Part shown: positions 1-7,513 of the stretch, piece after piece | How positions within the stretch are numbered: position 1 is the stretch's first letter | Layout: every line of letters begins with the position of its first letter | DNA from: an uncultured Pelagibacteraceae bacterium | GTDB lineage: Bacteria > Pseudomonadota > Alphaproteobacteria > Pelagibacterales > Pelagibacteraceae | Reading direction: 5' to 3' | DNA: 35,525 bases | NCBI GenBank assembly: GCA_902558545.1 | Contig: CACEEJ010000010.1 | Location: 1-35,525 of the forward strand | The notes under the pieces: model-generated | Seen by the model: the letters and a program-made list of their open reading frames with translations, nothing else | What the model was told of the DNA's origin: nothing | The model's database searches: none | Position numbers and translations under genes: made by a program

Positions 1-1205
1 AATTGAAGAATTGTAGTTGCTACCCCGTGTCCAAAAGAAGCTGTAGCCAATCTGCATTTTCCGAAATCGTATTTTTTTTGAGGAGCAACTTCTTCAATGT
101 CAAAATCAATATTGCTTAAAACGCCAACTTTTTCTAAAAATAATTTAAATTTTTCTGAGCCAACTTTTTGGGCAATTCTTACTGATCCTATATTTCCAGA
201 TCTAACTAAAATTTGCTCTGCAGTTAAATCTGATGGTATTTCATTGTCATACTCACCTATTCTGTATTTGTCACATTTAATTGATTTGGGTAAATCTAAA
301 AATTCAGTCTCTGGCTTAATTACCTTTTCATTTAGGGCGCTAGCAAAAGTAAATGCTTTAAAAACGGAACCAAGCTCATATGTTCCTTTAGTTACCCTAT
401 TAATGTAGTTTACATCAGTTATATTTTGTCTCTCATTTGGATTAAAATCTGGCAAAGAAACTAATGATAGAATATTACCGTTATTGACATTCATTAGTAT
501 AGCAGCACTACCTTTGCTTTTAAAAATTTCTTGATATTTTATTAATTCTTTTCTTATTAAAAATTGAATATCCTTATCTAAAGTAAGTCTAATAGGTTTT
601 TTTGATCTTCTAAGTTCCTGATTCAATGATTTTTCTAACCCAGATATCCCATTATTGTCATCATCTATCTGACCCAAAACATGGCTAAAAAGATTTTTTT
701 GAGGGTACATTCTAAGAACTTTTTCTTCTGGTATTAAAGACTTGTCGCCTAATTTCATTATTTTTTCATAATTTTCCTCTGAAATTTTCTTCTCTAAATA
801 AAAAAATTTCTTTGTTTTTATTTTTTTTTTTATTTCATCAAAATTTTTATCAGGAAAAATAATATTTAAACTTAGAAGTAATTTTTTTTCATTGATTATA
901 TCCGAAGTTTTTAAACCAATATCAATCGATTTGACTGTCTTAGCTAAATAATTTCCATTAAAATCTATGATGTCTGCTCGATAAAGCTGATTTTTAAATG
1001 TAGGAAGATTATTTATTTTTTCTAATTTAATCTTTCGTGAACCTAAGTTAACCAGGTGTATTGTGTAAATTACATATATAATAAAAAAAACAAAGAAAAT
1101 AAAAGCTATACGATTAAATTGAATATTTAATCCATTCTCTTTTTTCTTAAATATAAAATCACTTTTGTAGTCTTCTATAGTTAATTTCGATTTATTATCA
1201 GCCAT
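1..1205 (-). CDS. ftsI: Peptidoglycan transpeptidase FtsI (PBP3), C-terminus cut off by window edge
   Basis: Septal D,D-transpeptidase that cross-links peptidoglycan at the division site. Translating the minus strand from the ATG at 1205 gives about 401 residues with no stop before the window edge. There is a cytoplasmic N-terminus ([15 protein letters not shown]), one membrane anchor at about residues 32-52, then a periplasmic PBP-dimer region (NQLYRADIIDFNGNYLAKT). The active-site SxxK is seen as GSVFK within TYELGSVFKAFTFA, followed by the SxN motif as SGNIGS and the SFGHG segment. The KTG motif would lie beyond the window. The start codon shares one base with the ftsL stop (TAATG), and the gene is last in view of the mraZ-ftsZ-rsmH-ftsL-ftsI run, which supports FtsI rather than an elongation PBP. 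It is absent from any list of closed reading frames because its stop is outside the window. Confidence 0.93.
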   Translation of the reverse strand, partial: MADNKSKLTIEDYKSDFIFKKKENGLNIQFNRIAFIFFVFFIIYVIYTIHLVNLGSRKIKLEKINNLPTFKNQLYRADIIDFNGNYLAKTVKSIDIGLKTSDIINEKKLLLSLNIIFPDKNFDEIKKKIKTKKFFYLEKKISEENYEKIMKLGDKSLIPEEKVLRMYPQKNLFSHVLGQIDDDNNGISGLEKSLNQELRRSKKPIRLTLDKDIQFLIRKELIKYQEIFKSKGSAAILMNVNNGNILSLVSLPDFNPNERQNITDVNYINRVTKGTYELGSVFKAFTFASALNEKVIKPETEFLDLPKSIKCDKYRIGEYDNEIPSDLTAEQILVRSGNIGSVRIAQKVGSEKFKLFLEKVGVLSNIDFDIEEVAPQKKYDFGKCRLATASFGHGVATTILQ

Positions 1206-1510
1206 TACTCTTTAATAATTTTAAAATTTTGGATTTTATTTATATCATCTGAAATATTGTAGATTTTTATGTCGTTTATATTTTTTTGAATTAAATCATC
1301 CTCAAAATATTGTGACTGATATTCAAGTAATCTTTCTGCAGAACTTAAATAATCATACTCCAGGGATACATTTTCAAATTCAGAATTTAAAACTCTAATA
1401 TTCTCTTTCACTGTAAATATTTCATCTTCAATTTGTTTGGTAGTATTTTTTATTATTGCAGTTGATAGGATTAAAAAAAAAATTACTAATGCTAAAGCAA
1501 ACTTTTTCAT
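1205..1510 (-). CDS. ftsL: FtsL-like cell-division protein
   Basis: Short bitopic divisome protein expected to pair with FtsB/FtsQ and help activate FtsWI. The 101-residue product has a short cytoplasmic stub (MKK), one hydrophobic segment at about residues 4-20, and then a polar region that reads as a coiled coil (about residues 24-70, heptad-like [15 protein letters not shown]). This is the normal architecture and size of FtsL, whose sequence is poorly conserved. Position is the main evidence: it lies between rsmH and ftsI, overlapping rsmH by an ATGA junction and ftsI by a TAATG junction, exactly where ftsL sits in canonical dcw clusters. Sequence alone would not name it. Confidence 0.78.
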   Translation of the reverse strand: MKKFALALVIFFLILSTAIIKNTTKQIEDEIFTVKENIRVLNSEFENVSLEYDYLSSAERLLEYQSQYFEDDLIQKNINDIKIYNISDDINKIQNFKIIKE

Positions 1511-2517
1511 AGTTTGTCTCCATAATTTTCAATATCAATATAATTTCTGAATTGCTCCTCTATATCAGTATCAAAATTATAAAAATCAGTTTTTTTTATT
1601 ACATATCTAAATTTAGCAGATCTAGATGGTGGATTTTCGCTTACCTCTTCATCTGAAGGAGTTATTGGTTTTTTTTGAATTAAATTAAATAATGTTTCTG
1701 CTTGTTTTATAACAGGGCTATATCGTGAAATGCTTTTATTTTCAGAAAGACTTTTAAAAAAATACTTTACTATTTTATCCTCTAAAGAGTGAAATGTAAC
1801 CACACCTAAAACACCACCTTTCTTTAAAACTTTAGCCGCATTTATAAGTCCAAAAATTAATTCACTTATCTCTTTGTTTACAAATATTCTAAGAGCCTGA
1901 AAAACTTTGGTTGCATTATGAACTTTAAAATTTTTTCTTTTTTTTGATTTATCAATAATTTCAACCAAAACTTTAGTATCAATTATGTTTTTAGATCTTT
2001 CTTTAATAATATTACGTGAAATGTATTTTGCCTCTTGTTCGTCTCCAAAAAATTTAAAAATTTTTTCTAATTCTTTTTTATCTAGTTTATTAATTGCATC
2101 TTCTGCTGAATAACTGTTTAATCCCAGTTGCATATTTAATTTACCCTCAGCATCGAATGATAATCCTTTATGTGGGTCTTTTATTTGAGTATAAGAATAA
2201 CCAAGATCAAAAATTATACCTCTAATGTTTTCGTTTTTAAGCTTTAAATTATTTAATTGACTAAATTTAATATTTTTAAAAATAAATCTATCTTCAAAGT
2301 TTTGCTTTAATTGATTAGCAATTTTTTCACTCTCTTTATCTCTATCAAGAGCTATTACATTTGTATTTTCAAAATCTAGAATCTTTTTGGAATAACCACC
2401 TTGACCGAAAGTACAATCAATAAATGTGCCACCATGTTGAGGGGAAATAACGCTAATAATTTCTTTTAGCAGTACCGGATAATGCTTTTGCATTTTCGGA
2501 ACTATGGTGGCGTCCAT
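1507..2517 (-). CDS. rsmH: 16S rRNA (cytosine1402-N4)-methyltransferase RsmH (MraW)
   Basis: SAM-dependent methyltransferase that modifies C1402 in the decoding centre of 16S rRNA. SAM motif I is [12 protein letters not shown] at residues 32-43, with the acidic strand end ALDRD near 55-58. Family-specific segments follow: [26 protein letters not shown], and the C-terminal [11 protein letters not shown], the counterpart of the usual ENPRSRSAKLR. The length of 336 aa is slightly above the family norm of about 310-320. The first ATG gives an eight-residue extension before MQKHYPVLL; the second ATG (at 2493) aligns better with the usual family start, so the true start is uncertain. It lies 18 bases behind ftsZ instead of directly behind mraZ, which is the unusual part of this cluster. 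Confidence 0.95.
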   Translation of the reverse strand: MDATIVPKMQKHYPVLLKEIISVISPQHGGTFIDCTFGQGGYSKKILDFENTNVIALDRDKESEKIANQLKQNFEDRFIFKNIKFSQLNNLKLKNENIRGIIFDLGYSYTQIKDPHKGLSFDAEGKLNMQLGLNSYSAEDAINKLDKKELEKIFKFFGDEQEAKYISRNIIKERSKNIIDTKVLVEIIDKSKKRKNFKVHNATKVFQALRIFVNKEISELIFGLINAAKVLKKGGVLGVVTFHSLEDKIVKYFFKSLSENKSISRYSPVIKQAETLFNLIQKKPITPSDEEVSENPPSRSAKFRYVIKKTDFYNFDTDIEEQFRNYIDIENYGDKL

Positions 2518-2535
2518 TTATTTCTTGGAAGACCA

Positions 2536-4020
2536 TTAATTTTTTTGTCTTCTTAAGAATGCTGGTATCTCAAGATCATCTTCTTCTTCCTCATGGTCAG
2601 AAGATAAAAGTTCATCTGAACTTGAGGATTCGGTTTCTGAACTGAATAAATCTGGCGCATCAGAATCAACTCCGAATTCTTTAAGATCATTAGAAACCTC
2701 TTCATCAACATTAGTCTCTTCTGTTTCTTCATGATTAGTTTCCAAAGCCTCTTGTGCAAAAGACTTTTCCATTTCATTAACAGAATTATCTTCAACTATA
2801 CTTTCACTTTCTATGCTAGCATTTTGAACAACTTCTTCATTCATCATTTGATTATGAGAGCTTTCATTTTGCTGTTCTTGGATAATCTCATTTTCAAGTT
2901 TTAAAGCATTGGCACCATGTGTAATTGGATTTGATGCTGTTGTGTTTGAAAAATTGAAAGATTGAGAGGATCCCATATTTGAAAAATCGGAGTAACCAGG
3001 GTTACGATTTTGAATTCGATGAACCATGTTCACAACAGATTTTGACTCTGGTTGCTGACCATCTAATGAGGTTGCAACAATTGAAACTCTCATTTTTCCA
3101 TCAAGTTCTATATCAGTAATTGCTCCAATAATTAATTCTGCTTCAGGATCAACTTCAGCTCTAACTTTATTCACAGCCTCATCAACTTCAAAAAGTTTAA
3201 GATCTTTACCACCAGTAATATTTACCAATAAACCTTTTGCACCTTTTAAAGTATAGTCATCTATTAACGGATTACTAATTGCCATTTCTGCAGCTTTAAG
3301 AGCTCTACCTTCTCCTTCAGCTTCACCTGTTCCCATCATAGCTTTACCCATAGCTGCCATAACAGTTTCAACATCTGCAAAATCTAGATTAATTAAACCA
3401 GGTCTGACCATCAAATCAGTTATACTTTGAACACCATGCATCAAAACATTATTTGAAAGATTAAAAGACTCTTCAAATGTTGTTTGTTCATTTGCTATTT
3501 TGAATAGGTTTTGATTTGGGATAACAATTATTGTATCAACATGTTTTCTTAATTCTTCCAAACCTTGTTGTGCTCTTCTCATTCTAGAGGGGCCTTCATA
3601 TAAAAAAGGAAGAGTCACAACTCCTACAGTTAAGATATTTAATTCTTTAGCAGCTCTTGCAATGACATGGGCAGCACCAGTACCCGTTCCACCACCCATA
3701 CCAGCTGCAATAAAAACCATATTTGCACCTTGAAGTGTGTTTACAATTTCATTTAAAGATTCGTCTGCTGCGGCTTGCCCTATATCAAGTTTTGCACCTG
3801 CCCCTAAACCTTTTGTTAAATTTAAACCAATTTGAATTCTTGTTTTTGCTTTACTTAATTTTAAATCTTGAGCATCAGTATTAACTGCAATAAACTCTAC
3901 TCCTTGAAGATTATTTTCTATCATTTCGTTAATTGCATTTCCGCCAGCTCCACCAACTCCTAAAACTAGTAGTCGTGGTTGTAGCTCTTTTATCTCTGGT
4001 GCTTTAAAGTTAATTGTCAT
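2536..4020 (-). CDS. ftsZ: Cell-division GTPase FtsZ
   Basis: Tubulin-like GTPase that forms the Z-ring. The N-terminal nucleotide fold carries [13 protein letters not shown] (residues 21-33), the tubulin signature GGGTGTG (109-115) and the catalytic T7 loop [11 protein letters not shown] (211-221). The globular core ends near residue 330. A long linker then runs to about 480, Gln/Asn-rich at first and very acidic and Ser-rich at the end, before the conserved C-terminal peptide [12 protein letters not shown] that binds FtsA and other partners. Total length is 494 aa against 383 in E. coli; long linkers are usual in alphaproteobacteria. The gene begins 10 bases after mraZ, with an AGGGG ribosome-binding sequence overlapping the mraZ TAG stop, so it should be co-transcribed with mraZ and fall under MraZ control. 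No ftsQ or ftsA adjoins it. Confidence 0.98.
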   Translation of the reverse strand: MTINFKAPEIKELQPRLLVLGVGGAGGNAINEMIENNLQGVEFIAVNTDAQDLKLSKAKTRIQIGLNLTKGLGAGAKLDIGQAAADESLNEIVNTLQGANMVFIAAGMGGGTGTGAAHVIARAAKELNILTVGVVTLPFLYEGPSRMRRAQQGLEELRKHVDTIIVIPNQNLFKIANEQTTFEESFNLSNNVLMHGVQSITDLMVRPGLINLDFADVETVMAAMGKAMMGTGEAEGEGRALKAAEMAISNPLIDDYTLKGAKGLLVNITGGKDLKLFEVDEAVNKVRAEVDPEAELIIGAITDIELDGKMRVSIVATSLDGQQPESKSVVNMVHRIQNRNPGYSDFSNMGSSQSFNFSNTTASNPITHGANALKLENEIIQEQQNESSHNQMMNEEVVQNASIESESIVEDNSVNEMEKSFAQEALETNHEETEETNVDEEVSNDLKEFGVDSDAPDLFSSETESSSSDELLSSDHEEEEDDLEIPAFLRRQKN

Positions 4021-4030
4021 CTTTTATCCC

Positions 4031-4489
4031 CTATTGTTTGTTATGTTGAAGCTCCCATTTAAGATTACCACGATTAATATTTGCTTTTTTCCTCGCTTTT
4101 ATCTTAAATTTTTCAAATGCTGTTGGTTCCCATATTTGAAATGTTTGGCCTTGACCAACAAACAACATGCTATTTTTTATTTTTGCATGTTTTAATAATT
4201 TTGATGAAAGTAAAATTCTGCCCTCGCTGTCGAATTGTAAATTTATACTTTCTGCTAATATTGATGTTGCAAAATAATCTCTTTTTTCCTCAAAGGGATT
4301 TAAAGAGTCAATTGCTGAAGAAATTTTTTCAATTCTATCTTGAGAACATGCTTCTATTGAAGAGTTATTAAATGATGGATAACAAATAACACCATTGTAA
4401 CCTAGGTTGGATAAATGTGACCTAAAACTAGCAGGCACAGATACTCTCCCTTTTTTGTCTAATTTGTTTTCGTATGTTGATAAAAACAT
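4031..4489 (-). CDS. mraZ: Transcriptional regulator MraZ
   Basis: DNA-binding AbrB-type regulator that represses its own dcw promoter in the species studied. The 152-residue protein has the duplicated SpoVT/AbrB-like fold: the first copy begins MFLSTYENKLDKKGRVSVPASFR, and the second is centred on LQFDSEGRILLSSKLL near residues 83-99. The C-terminus is basic (KARKKANINRG). Length fits the family. An AAGGAA ribosome-binding sequence lies about 11 bases ahead of the ATG. It heads the cluster, with a sigma-70 promoter and three phased TGGG boxes immediately upstream, which supports autoregulation. Here the gene directly downstream is ftsZ rather than rsmH. Confidence 0.96.
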   Translation of the reverse strand: MFLSTYENKLDKKGRVSVPASFRSHLSNLGYNGVICYPSFNNSSIEACSQDRIEKISSAIDSLNPFEEKRDYFATSILAESINLQFDSEGRILLSSKLLKHAKIKNSMLFVGQGQTFQIWEPTAFEKFKIKARKKANINRGNLKWELQHNKQ

Positions 4490-4518
4490 AAAACATAAAT
4501 TCCTTTATTCCCTTATAA

Positions 4519-4548
4519 ATGGGAATTTATGGGATATTATGGGTTTTA
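4519..4548. promoter_or_regulatory. Putative MraZ operator: three TGGG direct repeats at 10-bp spacing
   Basis: Three consecutive 10-mers on the plus strand read ATGGGAATTT, ATGGGATATT and ATGGGTTTTA. The TGGG cores start at 4520, 4530 and 4540, so each box sits on the same face of the helix. MraZ is known to bind TGGG(A) direct repeats separated by about 5 bp upstream of mraZ, and the 10-bp period matches. The boxes cover the -10 element and the likely transcription start of the mraZ promoter, as expected for a repressor site. On the promoter's own coding strand they read CCCA. A short inverted repeat (ATTCCC at 4507-4512 with GGGAAT at 4521-4526) adds to the site. Confidence 0.75.
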
Positions 4549-4562
4549 TAACTAGACGTCAA
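4534..4562 (-). promoter_or_regulatory. Sigma-70 promoter of the mraZ-ftsZ-rsmH-ftsL-ftsI run
   Basis: On the minus strand, TTGACG (4562-4557) and TAATAT (4539-4534) are separated by exactly 17 bp, each matching the sigma-70 consensus at five of six positions or nearly so. Transcription would begin near 4527, giving a leader of roughly 38 nt to the mraZ ATG. The -10 box lies inside the phased TGGG array. Confidence 0.7.
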
Positions 4563-4668
4563 TACCTATTATTTATGTGCTATCCTTCTATTAATAAGAA
4601 AGAAAATAGATACTGATACTTTAAAACGAAAATAAACTAAGAAACTTATAATGATATTTTGATTTGAA

Positions 4669-5027
4669 GTGCCAGATAAACTATAAGCCGGGTTCTGTCA
4701 TTTAAACCTATCATTTGTCTAGGCTTAAGATCACTCTTAAGCTCAAGCAACTAACCCTGATGACTAGCCAAGGACGGCTTTTAGTTTTTCAACAATGTCA
4801 TCTCTACTTAGTCTTGCTCCCAGTGGGGTTTTCCAGCGTTCATTGTTACCAATAGAACCGGTGCGCTCTTACCACACCTTTTCACCCTTGCCATGTTATG
4901 GCGGTCTATTTTCTGTGGCACTATCCCTAGGGTTTCCCCCGCCAGGTATTACCTGGCACTGTGTCCTTGTAGAGCCCGGACTTTCCTCTTTAAAACATTT
5001 TAAAGTGACAAGTCATTTATCTGGCTC
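4669..5027 (-). ncRNA. rnpB: RNase P RNA (bacterial type A)
   Basis: Catalytic RNA that trims tRNA 5' leaders. Read on the minus strand, the conserved segments appear in order: GAGGAAAGTCCGGGCTC (4988-4972), AGTGCCACAGAAAATAGACC, GGTAAGAGCGCACCGG, and near the 3' end ACAGAACCCGGCTTATA (4699-4683). The ends close perfectly: GCCAGATAAA at 5025-5016 pairs with TTTATCTGGC at 4680-4671 to form a 10-bp P1 helix. Total length is about 360 nt, normal for type A. The exact ends are estimated from P1. Reading frames seen on the opposite strand here are artefacts. Upstream on the same strand is the amidase gene; downstream is the mraZ promoter region. Confidence 0.96.
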
Positions 5028-5044
5028 ATTCAATTTATAACTAA

Positions 5045-5073
5045 ATTATAAATTTTCAAGAAAAATTATACAA
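5045..5073 (-). promoter_or_regulatory. Candidate promoter for rnpB
   Basis: On the minus strand TTGTAT (5073-5068) and a perfect TATAAT (5050-5045) are 17 bp apart, overlapping the last codons of the amidase gene. The implied start lies about 10 nt ahead of the mature 5' end of the RNA, so a short leader would be trimmed. A second TATAAA box closer to the RNA (about 5039-5034) lacks a well-placed -35 and could be an alternative in such AT-rich sequence. Confidence 0.4.
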
Positions 5074-5812
5074 ATTTTTTAATTAGATTTTCACTTATTA
5101 ATAAACATTCTTGATCAATAATACCATTTGTTATTTTTTGCCTAAATCTTCTTTGGAAAGCTAATGTTAATTTTTTATTATAAAAAATTTTTTTGTTATT
5201 TGAATTCTTTGGATAACCAATTTTATACAAATTTTTAATAAATCTATTTTGATTAAATACATTTAATTTTTTTCCTCTATATTTAACAAGTTTATTTTGA
5301 TCTAAACTATGCCACAGTCCAATTTTTTTTTTTGATAATTTTTTCCAAGGAAATTTTTCACCTGGGTCATTTTTTCGTTCTGGTGCAATATCTGAATGTC
5401 CCAAAATAAACTTAAATTTAATTTTATATTTTTTAATAAGGTATTTACTTAAAATAATTATTGATTTAATTTGTTCATTTGAAAAATTTTTATATTGATA
5501 ATCATGACCAGGGTTACTTACTTCAATGCCAATCGAATACTTGTTAAGATTTTTGTAATTTTTCCAAGATGAAACTCCTGCATGCCAAGCTGTATACAGC
5601 TCTGGAATCAGGGTTATTATTTTTCCATTTTTTTTTACAAAATAATGACTGCTAACTTTTGATCTTGGTTTTGTTAAATGATCAATTGCAGTTTTTTCGT
5701 TAATCATTCCTGTGTAGTGAAAAATTATAAATTTTATTTGATTAAATTTTCTTTTTTTTGGATCAAAGTTAGGTGAGTAATTAAGAGTTGTATTTATGAC
5801 CATTTTAATCAA
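5066..5812 (-). CDS. N-acetylmuramoyl-L-alanine amidase, AmpD/AmiD family
   Basis: Zinc amidase cleaving the bond between N-acetylmuramic acid and the peptide stem, used in wall turnover and recycling. The Amidase_2 fold fills about residues 25-165: zinc ligands H32 (FHYTG), H139 (GHSD) and D149, with the catalytic-type E97 (IGIEVSN) and K147. The H139-K147-D149 spacing (8 and 10) equals that of AmpD H154-K162-D164. A C-terminal segment (about 190-245, with AFQRRFRQKITNGIID) resembles a peptidoglycan-binding domain, as in AmiD. No clear signal peptide or lipobox is visible, so whether it is cytoplasmic (AmpD role) or exported cannot be settled. The next ATG (5803) is an alternative start. It precedes rnpB on the same strand and diverges from mlaA. 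Confidence 0.9.
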   Translation of the reverse strand: MIKMVINTTLNYSPNFDPKKRKFNQIKFIIFHYTGMINEKTAIDHLTKPRSKVSSHYFVKKNGKIITLIPELYTAWHAGVSSWKNYKNLNKYSIGIEVSNPGHDYQYKNFSNEQIKSIIILSKYLIKKYKIKFKFILGHSDIAPERKNDPGEKFPWKKLSKKKIGLWHSLDQNKLVKYRGKKLNVFNQNRFIKNLYKIGYPKNSNNKKIFYNKKLTLAFQRRFRQKITNGIIDQECLLISENLIKKFV

Positions 5813-5902
5813 TAAATTTGGCTACTTTATAGTCAATTTTTTGTCATTTTTATAAAATAATTATTATTTTATATTTAAATTTTATATATTATATAGATCA
5901 AT

Positions 5903-6691
5903 ATGTTTAGAAAATTACTAATAATTGTGAGCACGTTATTGTTAATAACCTTTAACGCTAATGCTGGTTCTGATGGTGAATTAATTTTAAAAAAGAATCA
6001 ACCATCTGAGGTTAAAGATTGTTTTGAAAAATTAAATAGAGCAACTTTTGGTTTTAATCAGGCATTAGATGGGGTTTTATTTAAGCCTGTTGCTAGCGTT
6101 TATAGAGTCTTGCCTTCTCCTGTTAAAACAGGAGTAAGTAACTCGCTAGATAATTTATCTAACTTAGTAACAATACCAAATAATATTTTGCAAGGAGAAT
6201 TGAAAAAAGCTGGAGTTAACACTGGAAGATTTATCGTAAATACTACGATTGGTATTTTAGGTTTTGTTGATGCAGCTAAATACTTTGGATTTCCTGATTA
6301 CGAAAAAGAGGATTATGGTCAATCTTTAGCAACTATGGGTGTTGGACCTGGTTGTTATATAGTATTGCCTGTTTTGGGACCAAGTACAGTGAGAGATGCT
6401 GCTGCTTCGCTAACAAACTTTATTGGAGGAGACGCCTGGTATAACGTAACAGTAAACAATGATACCCAGTACTTTAGTGATTTTGACTATTATGCTTCAA
6501 GAGTAACTTCGGGTGTGGATTTTAGAGCAAAAAACTATGATGCAATAGATAATTTAGAAAAAAATTCTATAGATTTCTACGCATCTGTTAAAAGTTTATA
6601 TCTGCAAGATAGACAGCAAAAAATCCTAAACACAAATAAAATTATTGAAACTCAAGACGATAGTGATTGGGAAGAAATAGAAACTCAATAA
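5903..6691 (+). CDS. mlaA: MlaA (VacJ) family outer-membrane lipid-asymmetry protein
   Basis: Outer-membrane component of the Mla pathway, which removes mislocalised phospholipids from the outer leaflet and hands them to periplasmic MlaC. The product starts with a signal peptide (MFRKLLIIVSTLLLITFNANA, probable cleavage after residue 22). The family body follows: FEKLNRATFGFNQALDGVLF (the counterpart of DPLEGFNR...), RFIVNTTIGILGFVDAA, YGQSLATMGVGPGCYIVLPVLGPSTVRDA. Length of 262 aa is normal. Unlike the E. coli lipoprotein, no lipobox cysteine follows the signal peptide; cleavage appears to be by signal peptidase I (ANA|G). mlaC lies 14 bases downstream; no mlaD, mlaE or mlaF is in the window. 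A weak promoter-like pair (TTGTCA at 5841) lies upstream. Confidence 0.93.
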   Translation: MFRKLLIIVSTLLLITFNANAGSDGELILKKNQPSEVKDCFEKLNRATFGFNQALDGVLFKPVASVYRVLPSPVKTGVSNSLDNLSNLVTIPNNILQGELKKAGVNTGRFIVNTTIGILGFVDAAKYFGFPDYEKEDYGQSLATMGVGPGCYIVLPVLGPSTVRDAAASLTNFIGGDAWYNVTVNNDTQYFSDFDYYASRVTSGVDFRAKNYDAIDNLEKNSIDFYASVKSLYLQDRQQKILNTNKIIETQDDSDWEEIETQ

Positions 6692-6705
6692 ATAATATTA
6701 AAATA

Positions 6706-7299
6706 ATGAATTTAAAAAAAATTTTAATCATTATTACTTTATATGTATTAAGCTTTAACGGCGCTTATTGTTTGGAGCCGGACATTTTTGTTCAATCAAC
6801 AGTAAATAGAGCATCTCAAATTTTATCAGAAAATTTATCAAAAGAAGAAAAAATTAAACAGTTAAAATCTATAGCAAAAGAAACTGTAGATATTAGGGGT
6901 GTTGGTTTTTACTCATTGGGGTCAGCTAGAAAAAACCTTAATGACGATCAAATAAGTAAATATTCTGAATTGTTTGAGGCATATTTTTTAAAAAGTTTTT
7001 CAAGTAGATTAGCCGAATATACAAACCCTGAAATAGAAGTTAAAAGTAAAGAAGTTTTGAATAACAATTATACAATCGTAAATAGTCTTCTAATCGGTAC
7101 ATCCGAAAGACCAGAAGTAAAAATTGATTGGAGGATTTATACTAAAGATCCTAGTAATCCTCTAATTAGAGATTTAATTATTGAAGGTCTAAGTTTAGCA
7201 AGAACTCAGAAGGAAGAATTTGCTTCAATTTTAAATTCAAATGACGGGGATATTAATTCTCTATTTATAACTTTAGACGAATTTTCTAAAAGTAATTAA
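6706..7299 (+). CDS. mlaC: MlaC (Ttg2D) family periplasmic phospholipid-binding protein
   Basis: Periplasmic shuttle that carries phospholipid between the MlaA outer-membrane complex and the inner-membrane MlaFEDB transporter. The ATG at 6706 gives 197 residues and a proper signal peptide (MNLKKILIIITLYVLSFNGA); an upstream in-frame start would add 13 residues overlapping mlaA and bury the signal, so it is rejected. Family features are DIRGVGFYSLGSARKNL, QISKYSELFEAYFLKSFSSRL, the strand VKIDWRIYTK, and IRDLIIEGLSLARTQKEEF, matching the usual DV.VEGVSLV..R..F block of the Ttg2D/toluene-tolerance family. The partner mlaA directly precedes it. Confidence 0.9.
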   Translation: MNLKKILIIITLYVLSFNGAYCLEPDIFVQSTVNRASQILSENLSKEEKIKQLKSIAKETVDIRGVGFYSLGSARKNLNDDQISKYSELFEAYFLKSFSSRLAEYTNPEIEVKSKEVLNNNYTIVNSLLIGTSERPEVKIDWRIYTKDPSNPLIRDLIIEGLSLARTQKEEFASILNSNDGDINSLFITLDEFSKSN

Positions 7300-7375
7300 A
7301 TATCTTTAAAACCTAAATTTAATTTAAGTATTTATGGAATATATCTTAGATTAATAGGAATTAGCTTTTTTAATT

Positions 7376-7452
7376 TGGTGGGCCCGCCAGGACTCGAACC
7401 TGGGACCAATACATTATGAGTGTACTGCTCTAACCAACTGAGCTACAGGCCC
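7376..7452 (-). tRNA. tRNA with CAT anticodon, probably tRNA-Ile2 (lysidine-modified)
   Basis: The minus strand folds as a 77-nt tRNA with an encoded CCA. The acceptor stem GGGCCTG/CGGGCCC has one T-G wobble; the D-arm is GCTC...GAGC; the anticodon stem GTACA/TGTAT encloses loop CTCATAA with anticodon CAT; the T-arm is CCAGG-TTCGAGT-CCTGG. The paired first position (G1-C72) and the AT-rich anticodon stem exclude initiator tRNA. Elongator Met and Ile2 remain; the GGGCCTG acceptor and the TTGGTC variable region resemble known bacterial Ile2 tRNAs, in which TilS converts C34 to lysidine. The amino-acid identity is inference; the tRNA fold is directly seen. Confidence 0.95.
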
Positions 7453-7513
7453 ATCAACAAGTGCTTTTACTTTGTTTTTAAAAATCATTCAAGTTTAGAT
7501 TTTTATAAAAATT

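Noticed and set aside
97-408. Plus-strand open frame opposite ftsI
   Set aside because: Antisense shadow of a conserved transpeptidase coding sequence (SxxK and SxN motifs read on the other strand).
4795-5040. Open reading frame on the plus strand over the RNase P RNA
   Set aside because: It lies antisense to a well-defined structured RNA with a perfect P1 helix and conserved core; the frame is open by chance and encodes nothing recognisable.
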